From Opitutaceae bacterium (GTDB lineage Bacteria; Verrucomicrobiota; Verrucomicrobiia; Opitutales; Opitutaceae): a stretch of DNA of 64,000 nucleotides. The translations under genes were made by a program, and so were the position numbers. The stretch spans positions 1 through 64,000 of the forward strand of contig CANJNJ010000003.1 of the NCBI GenBank assembly GCA_947474995.1, read 5' to 3'. The notes under the pieces are model-generated. The model had not been told where the DNA came from. It did not search any database and saw nothing but the letters and a program-made list of their open reading frames with translations. Numbering within the stretch: position 1 is the stretch's first letter; every line of letters starts with the position of its first letter. This document shows, one piece after another, positions 33,057 to 39,640 of the stretch.

Positions 33057-33779
33057 ATGACACTCGAAGTTTTGCCGGTGCGGCACGGCGGGGCGGCGGA
33101 GAACATGGCGATCGATTTTCTGCTGCTGCAGCGGTACCCGCGCGCCACCGCGGTCCGGTTTCGCCACTACGAGTGGAGGAAACCCGCGTTCACCTTTGGC
33201 TACTCCCAAAAGATCACCTTTGTGCGCGCCCAGCTGCCCGCGGGGGCGGAACCGTTTGATCTTTGCCGACGGCCGACCGGCGGAGGGCTGGTCGATCATC
33301 GGGAGGATTGGACCTACTCTCTGGTCATTCCCCGCGGTCATCCGCTCGAGGAACAGCGCGCAACCCAAAGCTACCGGGCGATCCACGAGGCGCTGGCCAC
33401 GGCGTTACGAGCCGAGGGCGTGGACGCGATGACCAAGCCCGTGGCGCAAGCCAGCGACGATGCCGCGCCCGGGCCGGAAGGCATCTGCTTTCAACGCGCC
33501 GAACTCTACGACGTCGTACACCGCTCCCGTGGCGAAAAAATCGCGGGCGGGGCGCAAAAGCGAAACAAGCACGGCCTGCTCTTCCAGGGTTCCCTTTGGC
33601 GACCGGCCGTCGGCCGCACGGCGGTGAACTGGGATAAATTTGCCGAAGGGTTTGTCGAACAGCTCGCGACGGCCCTCAAGGTGCCGGCCGTTCCAACGCC
33701 TTGGCCGGAAATCAGCGATGACGAAGTCGAGGGACTGACCGAGCGCTACGCTTCGCCCGAGTGGAACGAGCAGCGATAG
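33057..33779 (+). CDS. Lipoate-protein ligase A-like (BPL/LplA/LipB family) protein
   Basis: Start at the ATG 33057 (MTLEVLPVRHGGAAENMAID), 240 residues. Family blocks: AENMAIDFLLLQRY, RFRHYEWRKPAFTFGYSQ, CRRPTGGGLVDHREDWTYSLVIP (the RRxTGGG-V-H motif binding lipoyl-AMP) and KIAGGAQKRNKHGLLFQGSL with the conserved Lys. Usual roles are lipoate ligation or octanoyl transfer to E2 and GcvH proteins in the cytoplasm. The protein is shorter than E. coli LplA, lacking its C-terminal domain, so it may be an octanoyltransferase (LipM-like). Isolated gene. Confidence 0.83.
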   Translation: MTLEVLPVRHGGAAENMAIDFLLLQRYPRATAVRFRHYEWRKPAFTFGYSQKITFVRAQLPAGAEPFDLCRRPTGGGLVDHREDWTYSLVIPRGHPLEEQRATQSYRAIHEALATALRAEGVDAMTKPVAQASDDAAPGPEGICFQRAELYDVVHRSRGEKIAGGAQKRNKHGLLFQGSLWRPAVGRTAVNWDKFAEGFVEQLATALKVPAVPTPWPEISDDEVEGLTERYASPEWNEQR

Positions 33780-33811
33780 CGCAGCTGAGCCCTTCGAGCG
33801 TTCAAAGACCG

Positions 33812-33886
33812 AGTCGTTCGTCTTTCCGCCTGCAGGCGGAAAGATTGACCCGCCAAATTCCGCCTGAAGGCGGGACGACGAACCCG
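33812..33886. repeat. GTTCCGCC-family compound palindrome
   Basis: GTCGTTCGTCTTTCCGCCTGCAGGCGGAAAG followed by TTCCGCCTGAAGGCGGGACGACGAAC. Two inner palindromes are enclosed by outer arms. It occupies the gap between convergent genes, as a terminator-like structure. Confidence 0.8.
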
Positions 33887-33889
33887 ACC

Positions 33890-36052
33890 CTATCCTTTCG
33901 CCGCCGCCGCCGCTGGCTCCCAAAAGTACCGCCCCCGACGATTGTGGTCCCAACGGACGAACACCGCCGCGCCCGCCAGCAGGAGGACGACAAAAAGGAA
34001 GAGCGCCCGGCGCTTCTGTCGGGCCGCTTCCTTGTCCTCATACGGATCCTCGAGCGACCGGTGCGCGCCCGCCGGGAGTGACGCAATGTCCGTGAGGGCC
34101 GTGCCGAACGGAATATTGATCCGCACGCGACCGTTCACCGCCCAGCCGTTTCCTTCGAGAATGGGTCCCAGCGTACGTTGCCGCAGCTTGAGCGCCGCGA
34201 TCAGCATCGAGGGCAGCGAAATCACCAGCATCAAGCCGACGATAATCAGCGGAAATTGCCAGCCGGGGACTTCGACAAACTTGGCGAACACGGTCGCCAG
34301 AAAGGTGCCGATTGATCCGATGGCGACGCCGATCCCGGTGATGAGCGCGAGGTCGAGTTTCTTGGGTTCGGGTTTGGCCTTGTCCACGTTGGCCGTCTTT
34401 TCCGCCACGGCAGCGAGCTTGCCCGCCGCTTCGGCATCGGCGGCCGCCGCGCGCTTGGCGACCTGTTCCTCAATGAAGCGCAGAAATTTTTTGTAGGGCG
34501 ACCAGAACGCCTGCCGGATGCTAATCGGGTTATCGGCAATGCTCGTAATGACGGCATCCCAGTCCCGCCCCAGCCGGTCGTAAAAGACGCCGTGGCGCCC
34601 GACGAAAAGGTAGTCGCTGTCACCCTGCGTGAAACAGGCCGCAATCGCCATGGGCGGCGAGCCGGCCCGGGTGCAGGCGCAATAAGCGATGTAGGCCTTG
34701 CTCATGGCCGCCAGCGGATTTGGCCCGTCCACGCGCAGACAAAGTTCGGTAGAGCGGCTGTCGAGGAAGAGCGTGCCGGCTTGGAAGACCGCGGAGCGAT
34801 CGCGGGAATAAAAGTCGGCGAAGTTGACGAAATTATGCAGCAGGGCCCGCAGGTCGCGGTAATAACGGGCCAACCGTTCCACGTCGGAGATGGCCTTGAA
34901 CTCGGGTTCGAGCGCATTGTCCTTCGCCACCAAGCCGGCCAGCGCGTCCCGGCCCGGGCCGGCGAGAATCTCCTTCACGCGGGCCAGCCCGAGTTTTTCC
35001 ACCGCGCTGCCCGCTTTCCCGCTCAGCCAGGTTTCGTAGGGTGCGAACTGGGTGTTGAGCATCGACCATTCTTCGGGAGTCAAAGTGACCTGGCCGGCGC
35101 CGAATATGGGTTGAACAACTTTGTGCTGCAGCGCGGCCAACGCCGCGGCCCAGGCCGGATTCACCCCCTCGCGGAGGGGCAGCGGCTTGCCGGCCTCGAT
35201 CCGGGCCAGGGGAAAACCTGCGACTTCCTCGGCGGAAATCTTCAAATCCTTCGCGGCGAGCGCGAGGTAGTCCGTCTCGCTGCGGTTGAGGGCGGCGAGC
35301 GCCCGACCGTCGAACGCGGCAAGCCGCGTGCGGGCAAAGTAATCCTCGACCTTGACCCGCACCGCCTTGATGGCCGAACCGGCGTCCTCCGTGGCGGCCC
35401 CGAGAATCGCGATCTCCTTGGTCGCGCTCTTCTCGACCCAGGCGACGTAGGCCGCGAGATCGGCAAAAAACGCTTCGATTTTCTCGGCGGTTACGCCCAT
35501 TGAGCCAGTCCGGTCAGCACTGCCGCCGAGGCACGCGATGATGTCGCGAATGAGCGCCTGAACCGCAAGGTCGTCCGTCGCTTCCGGCGGAATCACGCCG
35601 TCGCCGTTGAGCGGACTGGCCGAAAAAATCTTCGCGGTGTTGGCCGTTTCATCGACCGAGATGGCTGCCGCGTCTTTCCTGCCAAGGTTCGCAAGGATTT
35701 GGCGGGAGGACGCCAGCAGAATTTTGCCGTCGTCGGTCGTCGGATTGATGGCCGCCAGCGGAAGGGCAGCTGCGCCTTCGAGCAAACCACCTGTGTCCAC
35801 GAGCCGGGCGGCGGCCCACTTGACCGCGGCGAGCAGTTCCGGCACCCGAATCCGGCCGTCGCCGTCCGTGTCAATCAGCGCGAGCGTTTTTTCGTCGAGT
35901 TCAAGCCCCTTGACCGGACACGAAAGCGCCACCCAGAGCTTCTGGTCGAGTTGGTCGAGCGCGAGCAGGTCAGCGCCAGTTGACAGTGCAACTTGATCAA
36001 GCCCGCCGGTCCGAAAAAACGTCCAATTGTGAGGCGCCGCTGGTTTCGTCAT
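33890..36052 (-). CDS. Large uncharacterised membrane-anchored protein with an EF-hand motif
   Basis: 720 residues from an ATG. No signal peptide. Near residue 60, ALIDTDGDGRIRVPELLAAVKW is a good EF-hand calcium loop (D-x-D-x-D-G...E). A second acidic stretch, ASPLNGDGVIPPEATDD, may be a degenerate one. Most of the middle is helical and Ala-rich. After a Lys/Pro-rich linker come hydrophobic segments LALITGIGVAIGSIGTFLATVF and WQFPLIIVGLMLVISLPSMLI, and a last one, ALFLFVVLLLAGAAVFV, near the C-terminus. I do not recognise a named family. The bulk is probably cytoplasmic. A promoter-like palindrome lies upstream. Confidence 0.75.
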   Translation of the reverse strand: MTKPAAPHNWTFFRTGGLDQVALSTGADLLALDQLDQKLWVALSCPVKGLELDEKTLALIDTDGDGRIRVPELLAAVKWAAARLVDTGGLLEGAAALPLAAINPTTDDGKILLASSRQILANLGRKDAAAISVDETANTAKIFSASPLNGDGVIPPEATDDLAVQALIRDIIACLGGSADRTGSMGVTAEKIEAFFADLAAYVAWVEKSATKEIAILGAATEDAGSAIKAVRVKVEDYFARTRLAAFDGRALAALNRSETDYLALAAKDLKISAEEVAGFPLARIEAGKPLPLREGVNPAWAAALAALQHKVVQPIFGAGQVTLTPEEWSMLNTQFAPYETWLSGKAGSAVEKLGLARVKEILAGPGRDALAGLVAKDNALEPEFKAISDVERLARYYRDLRALLHNFVNFADFYSRDRSAVFQAGTLFLDSRSTELCLRVDGPNPLAAMSKAYIAYCACTRAGSPPMAIAACFTQGDSDYLFVGRHGVFYDRLGRDWDAVITSIADNPISIRQAFWSPYKKFLRFIEEQVAKRAAAADAEAAGKLAAVAEKTANVDKAKPEPKKLDLALITGIGVAIGSIGTFLATVFAKFVEVPGWQFPLIIVGLMLVISLPSMLIAALKLRQRTLGPILEGNGWAVNGRVRINIPFGTALTDIASLPAGAHRSLEDPYEDKEAARQKRRALFLFVVLLLAGAAVFVRWDHNRRGRYFWEPAAAAAKG

Positions 36053-36077
36053 AGAACTTAGGGAATCAGAGATTTCG

Positions 36078-36106
36078 TATAGGTAATATACCCTATATTA
36101 TTGCAA
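36078..36106 (-). promoter_or_regulatory. Putative promoter/operator of the EF-hand protein gene
   Basis: On the minus strand TTGCAA is followed after 17 nt by CCTATA, a fair -35/-10 pair, 26 bp upstream of the ATG. The AT-rich region holds a palindrome TATAGG-N8-CCTATA overlapping the -10, in a window where such AT-rich stretches are rare. Confidence 0.4.
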
Positions 36107-36188
36107 GCCTATTCTCCCTCCGCCTCCCGAATCCACACAATGCCCGTCGGCTTGCTCTGTCTGATTTTTCGCCGCCGGCCCGCTCGCC

Positions 36189-37544
36189 TCACTTATCAGC
36201 GCGGCGCGAAAGGGTAATAACGCACTCGAGATGCCGGGTCTGGGGAAAGAGATCGAACGGTTGAGCCGCCGTCAGCGTATAACCCGCGGCGAGGAAGTGA
36301 GTGAGATCGCGCATCTGCGTGGCCGGATCGCAGGACACGTAAACTACCGCCCGCGGGCCAAACGCGAAGAGCTGCCCGAGGAACGATTCGTCACACCCTT
36401 TCCGCGGTGGATCGATGATCACGACGGTGTCGGCCGCAGGAAATTCCAATCCGGAAAAAATCTTCGCCGCATCGCCGGCCTGAAACATCGCGTTCGTGAT
36501 GCCGTTGGCCGCCGCGTTTTCGCGGGCGAAGCGCACACTGCTTTCGCTGATTTCGATGCCCGCCACCCGCTCAAAGGCGGACGCGGCGGAGAGCGCGAAA
36601 AGCCCGCTCCCGCAATAGGCATCGACCAGAAACCGGGCCCCGCTGGCGGCCGCCTGCTCCCGCACGTGGCGCGTGAACGCAGGCAGGATGAAGGGATTGT
36701 TCTGGAAAAAATCCCGGGCGAGAAAATGGAGCCGCAGGGTCGGCGAAGCCGCGCTCGGCTGTGAGCTGAGGGTTGAGGTCGGAGAGTCGATCCCGGCAAT
36801 GGTTTCCGTGACCACGGCATCGAAATCGGTGGTGACCACGCCGCTGGCCTCGCGCAGCAGCAGCGTGGCACCGCGCAGATAGGTCGCGGCCCGCGCCTGC
36901 ACCGAAGCCCGCACTTCGGTGAGCCGTTGATTGATTCCTTCGGTGGCGATCGGGCAGTTCGGCACGTCGACGAGGTCGAAACGGGTGCCTTGGCGAAGAA
37001 ACCCGATCGGAAACGGCCTCGCCGTTTCCGCCTCCTTTGCGGCGCCCGGCGCCGCAAAGTGTGGCGTGATCTTCGACCGATAGCCGAATTGCCGCGGCGA
37101 AGGAATCACCGGGGCCACGGGAAACGTAATGCCCGCCATGTGCTGCAACAGCTCGGCCACCTGGCGCTGCTTCCACGCGAGCTGGGCGGGATAAGCCAGG
37201 TGCTGGTATTGGCAGCCGCCGCAGCGCCCAAAGAGCGGACACGTCGGCGCCGTGCGCTCCGGCGAAGGCGTGAGGACCTCGAGCAAGTCGGCTTCGGAGT
37301 AATTCTTGTGATTCCGAAACACCCGGACCCGCACCCGTTCGCCCGGCAGCGTAAAAGGCACCATGATCACCCATTTTCCCGCCGCGCCCAAAGGCGTCGT
37401 GTCACCTATTGGGTGACCCGGGGCGTTTGGCACGGGTTCGAGGTCGACGCGCGCGAGGCCGGAACCGAGGTTCGTAAGCGTCACGATGTCCAGTTCGAGT
37501 TCCTGGTGATAGGCGAACGGGTAATCGTTGCGTTGCTTTTTCAT
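36189..37544 (-). CDS. RumA/TrmA-type RNA (uracil-5-)-methyltransferase
   Basis: Start placed at the ATG 37544 (MKKQRNDYPFAYHQELELD); 451 residues. A TRAM-like N-terminus leads to the Fe-S cysteines CPLFGRCGGCQYQHL, with FGYRSKITPHF, RFLVDAYCGSGLFALSAA (SAM motif), VVIIDPPRKGCDESFL (catalytic region) and YVSCDPATQMRDL. It makes m5U in 23S rRNA or tRNA. Two stretches look like late insertions: NAPGHPIGDTTPLGAA near residue 35, encoded by a palindromic repeat, and DSPTSTLSSQPSAASP near residue 265. The ORF extension upstream overlaps the divergent SpoU gene and is not coding. Confidence 0.92.
   Translation of the reverse strand: MKKQRNDYPFAYHQELELDIVTLTNLGSGLARVDLEPVPNAPGHPIGDTTPLGAAGKWVIMVPFTLPGERVRVRVFRNHKNYSEADLLEVLTPSPERTAPTCPLFGRCGGCQYQHLAYPAQLAWKQRQVAELLQHMAGITFPVAPVIPSPRQFGYRSKITPHFAAPGAAKEAETARPFPIGFLRQGTRFDLVDVPNCPIATEGINQRLTEVRASVQARAATYLRGATLLLREASGVVTTDFDAVVTETIAGIDSPTSTLSSQPSAASPTLRLHFLARDFFQNNPFILPAFTRHVREQAAASGARFLVDAYCGSGLFALSAASAFERVAGIEISESSVRFARENAAANGITNAMFQAGDAAKIFSGLEFPAADTVVIIDPPRKGCDESFLGQLFAFGPRAVVYVSCDPATQMRDLTHFLAAGYTLTAAQPFDLFPQTRHLECVITLSRRADK
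37401..37417. repeat. GTCAYCYATTRGRTGAC palindrome inside the RumA homologue
   Basis: GTCACCTATTGGGTGAC. It resembles the perfect palindrome at 38882-38906 inside oleD, and both are read in the same frame (HPIGD versus HLLDD). Confidence 0.6.
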
Positions 37545-37631
37545 TTTGCCCACAGACCACACCAAACACACGAATGCGCCGGAGACGAAGAGGATTTTCT
37601 TTCGCGGGATTAATGTGTTTGGTCGACTTCG

Positions 37632-38453
37632 ATGCCGACTGAGAAGATCTCCAGCCTTCAGAACCCGCGGGTGAAGCACCTCGTGAAGCTGCGCGACCGG
37701 CGGCCGCGCGATGAGGCCGGCGTCTTTTTGGTCGAGGGCTACCGCGAAATCCGCCGCGCGTTGGAAAAAGGCATCGTCCTGCGAGAACTTTATTTTTCGC
37801 CTGAATGGTTTCTCGGCGAGAACGAGCCCGCGTTGCTCCAGCAAGCCGAAATGGCCGGAGCGCAGTTGTTCGAACTCACCAAAGAAGCCTTCGCCAAGGT
37901 GGCCTATCGCGAGCGGCCCGACGGCCTGCTTGCCCTGGCGCCGCAGTGGAAACGCACGCTGGACGATCTGGCGGTCGGGGGCCCGGGCGCGCCGAAGTCC
38001 GATTCTTTCCTTCTCGTGGTCGAAGCGATCGAAAAGCCGGGCAATCTCGGCACGTTACTCCGCGGGGCCGATGCCGCTGGCTGCGATGCGGTTATCGTCT
38101 GTGATCCCGTCACGGATATCTTCAATCCCAACGTCGTGCGGGCCTCGACCGGGGTGTTGTTTTCCGTGCCGCTGGTCGTCGAGGAAAGCGCCAAGGTACT
38201 CGCGTGGTTGCGGCAGAAGAACATTCGTTCGGTCGCGACGACGCCGGGCGCGGAGGCGCTTTATACCACGGTGGATTTGCGCGGACCTCTCGCCGTGGTG
38301 ATGGGCAGCGAGCAATACGGGTTGAGCGAATTCTGGCTCAAGCACGCGGACGCTTTGGTGCGTATCCCGATGGCCGGCCAGGCCGACTCGCTCAATGTGG
38401 CCATGGCGGGGATCATCACGCTGTTCGAGGCCGTCCGGCAGCGCGGCAAGTAG
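37632..38453 (+). CDS. SpoU/TrmH-family RNA 2'-O-methyltransferase
   Basis: 273 residues. N-terminal substrate-binding domain MPTEKISSLQNPRVKHLVKLRDRRPRDEAGVFLVEGYREIRRA, then the SPOUT knot: VVEAIEKPGNLGTLLRGADAAG (motif 1), MGSEQYGLSEFW (motif 2) and RIPMAGQADSLNVAMAGIITLFEA (motif 3). It methylates a ribose 2'-OH in rRNA or tRNA; the target position cannot be assigned. Divergent from the RumA homologue with 87 bp between starts. The TAG stop is part of a GTAGCGCC repeat arm. Confidence 0.93.
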   Translation: MPTEKISSLQNPRVKHLVKLRDRRPRDEAGVFLVEGYREIRRALEKGIVLRELYFSPEWFLGENEPALLQQAEMAGAQLFELTKEAFAKVAYRERPDGLLALAPQWKRTLDDLAVGGPGAPKSDSFLLVVEAIEKPGNLGTLLRGADAAGCDAVIVCDPVTDIFNPNVVRASTGVLFSVPLVVEESAKVLAWLRQKNIRSVATTPGAEALYTTVDLRGPLAVVMGSEQYGLSEFWLKHADALVRIPMAGQADSLNVAMAGIITLFEAVRQRGK

Positions 38454-38536
38454 CGCCGATCTCCGACCGGCGGACTCCCTTCGGACCCGGAAAAGTTGCC
38501 GGCCTTCACCATCGCCCATCGGAGACGGGCGCTACT
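38450..38536. repeat. GTAGCGCC inverted repeat supplying two stop codons
   Basis: GTAGCGCCGATCTCCGACCGG at the left and CCATCGGAGACGGGCGCTAC at the right are the arms. The TAG in the left arm ends the SpoU-family gene, and the TAG on the minus strand in the right arm ends oleD. Confidence 0.85.
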
Positions 38537-39587
38537 TTCCGCCCCGCCGCAAGTGCTCGATTAATTCCGCCGTGCCTGCGGCCATCGTCACGCGCGGCAC
38601 ATATCCGAGGTCGCGGCGCGCCGCGGTGAGATCAAACCAATGTTCCTTGGCGAGCTCCGCCGCGATAAACCGGGTCATCGGCGGCTCGCCCCGCAGCGGC
38701 AGGAGGCGCCACGCCCCCTCGCACACAGCGCCCAACGTCGAAGCGGCCCGGAGCGAAATCCTTTTCGTCACGCGCGGTTCCCCCAGGGCGTTTAGCAAGC
38801 CATTAATCCAATCCCACAGGACGACCGGCTCGCCGTTCGTAATGAAAAAAGCCCGCCCCCCCGCCGCGCGCGGCCCGGTCGGTTTGTCATCTAATAGATG
38901 ACAAACTTCCAAGGCCCGTTCGGCGAGGAGATGGGCGTCGACGGCGTTTTCGACGTGAACCAGGTCCACGCGATTTTTCCCGGCGCCCACGATCCGGAGC
39001 CGGCCGGCGCGGGCGCGCGCCAGGATTCGCGGGACCAAATGGGGATCGCCCACGCCCCAGATGAGATGCGGGCGAAGCGCCACGGTCTGCAGCGCGGAAG
39101 AATGGGCAGCGAGCACTTCTCGCTCGGCGATCGCTTTCGTCAGGGGATAGGGACTGGGGCAGGCCGATGTCCGGGGCAGCGACTCATCCGCTCCCGCCAG
39201 GTCGAGGCCATTGTAAACGACACTCGGGGTGCTCGTGTAGATCAGCCGCCGGACGCCATGCGCGCGACAACCGTCGAGCACGGCGCGGGTGCCTTCCACA
39301 TTGGTGCGAAAGAACTCCTCGTACCGACCCCAGACGCCGACCCGGGCCGCCACGTGAAAGACCGTTTCCATCCCGGCACAGGCCGCGCGAACCAAATCGG
39401 GCTGGTCCAGCGAGGCCCGGATAAACCGAACGCCACGCGATTCAAGATCCGGCGCCGGCGTGCGGCCCAAGAGAGTCACGGCGCGACCAGCTGCCAGCAA
39501 TCGCTCCACCAGCCGACGGCCGAGGAAGCCCGTGCCGCCGGTCACGAGAACCTTGCCGTGTGATGTGTGACTCGTGACGTGTGACAA
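38532..39587 (-). CDS. oleD: OleD-like 2-alkyl-3-oxoalkanoate reductase (olefin biosynthesis)
   Basis: 351 residues; the only workable start is a TTG at 39587. NAD-binding VLVTGGTGFLGRRLVERLL, VFHVAARVGVWGRYEEFFRTN, RRLIYTSTPSVVYNG, SPYPLTKAIAEREVL (YxxxK), VALRPHLIWGVGDPHLVPR and ITNGEPV match OleD of the head-to-head olefin pathway, which reduces the beta-keto acid to a beta-hydroxy acid. The start MSHVTSHTSH is encoded by a tcac repeat, and CHLLDDKPTGPRAAGG before AFFITNGEP appears as an insertion encoded by a perfect palindrome. It follows oleC by about 50 bp. Confidence 0.88.
   Translation of the reverse strand: MSHVTSHTSHGKVLVTGGTGFLGRRLVERLLAAGRAVTLLGRTPAPDLESRGVRFIRASLDQPDLVRAACAGMETVFHVAARVGVWGRYEEFFRTNVEGTRAVLDGCRAHGVRRLIYTSTPSVVYNGLDLAGADESLPRTSACPSPYPLTKAIAEREVLAAHSSALQTVALRPHLIWGVGDPHLVPRILARARAGRLRIVGAGKNRVDLVHVENAVDAHLLAERALEVCHLLDDKPTGPRAAGGRAFFITNGEPVVLWDWINGLLNALGEPRVTKRISLRAASTLGAVCEGAWRLLPLRGEPPMTRFIAAELAKEHWFDLTAARRDLGYVPRVTMAAGTAELIEHLRRGGK
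38882..38906. repeat. Perfect 25-bp palindrome inside oleD
   Basis: GTTTGTCATCTA-A-TAGATGACAAAC: 12-bp perfect arms around one base, inside the oleD coding sequence at a position where comparable proteins seem to have a short loop. Confidence 0.9.
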
Positions 39588-39632
39588 GCAGGGAAAGAAA
39601 ACTTAAATCTCGTCACATGTCACATGTCACAC
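39556..39632. repeat. TCAC-rich repeats between oleC and oleD
   Basis: gtgtgatgtgtgactcgtgacgtgtgac and cgtcacatgtcacatgtcacacc are inverted relative to each other, on either side of the oleD start. Similar stretches occur at 17411-17438 and 23459-23487. Confidence 0.65.
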
Positions 39633-39640
39633 CGATACGC

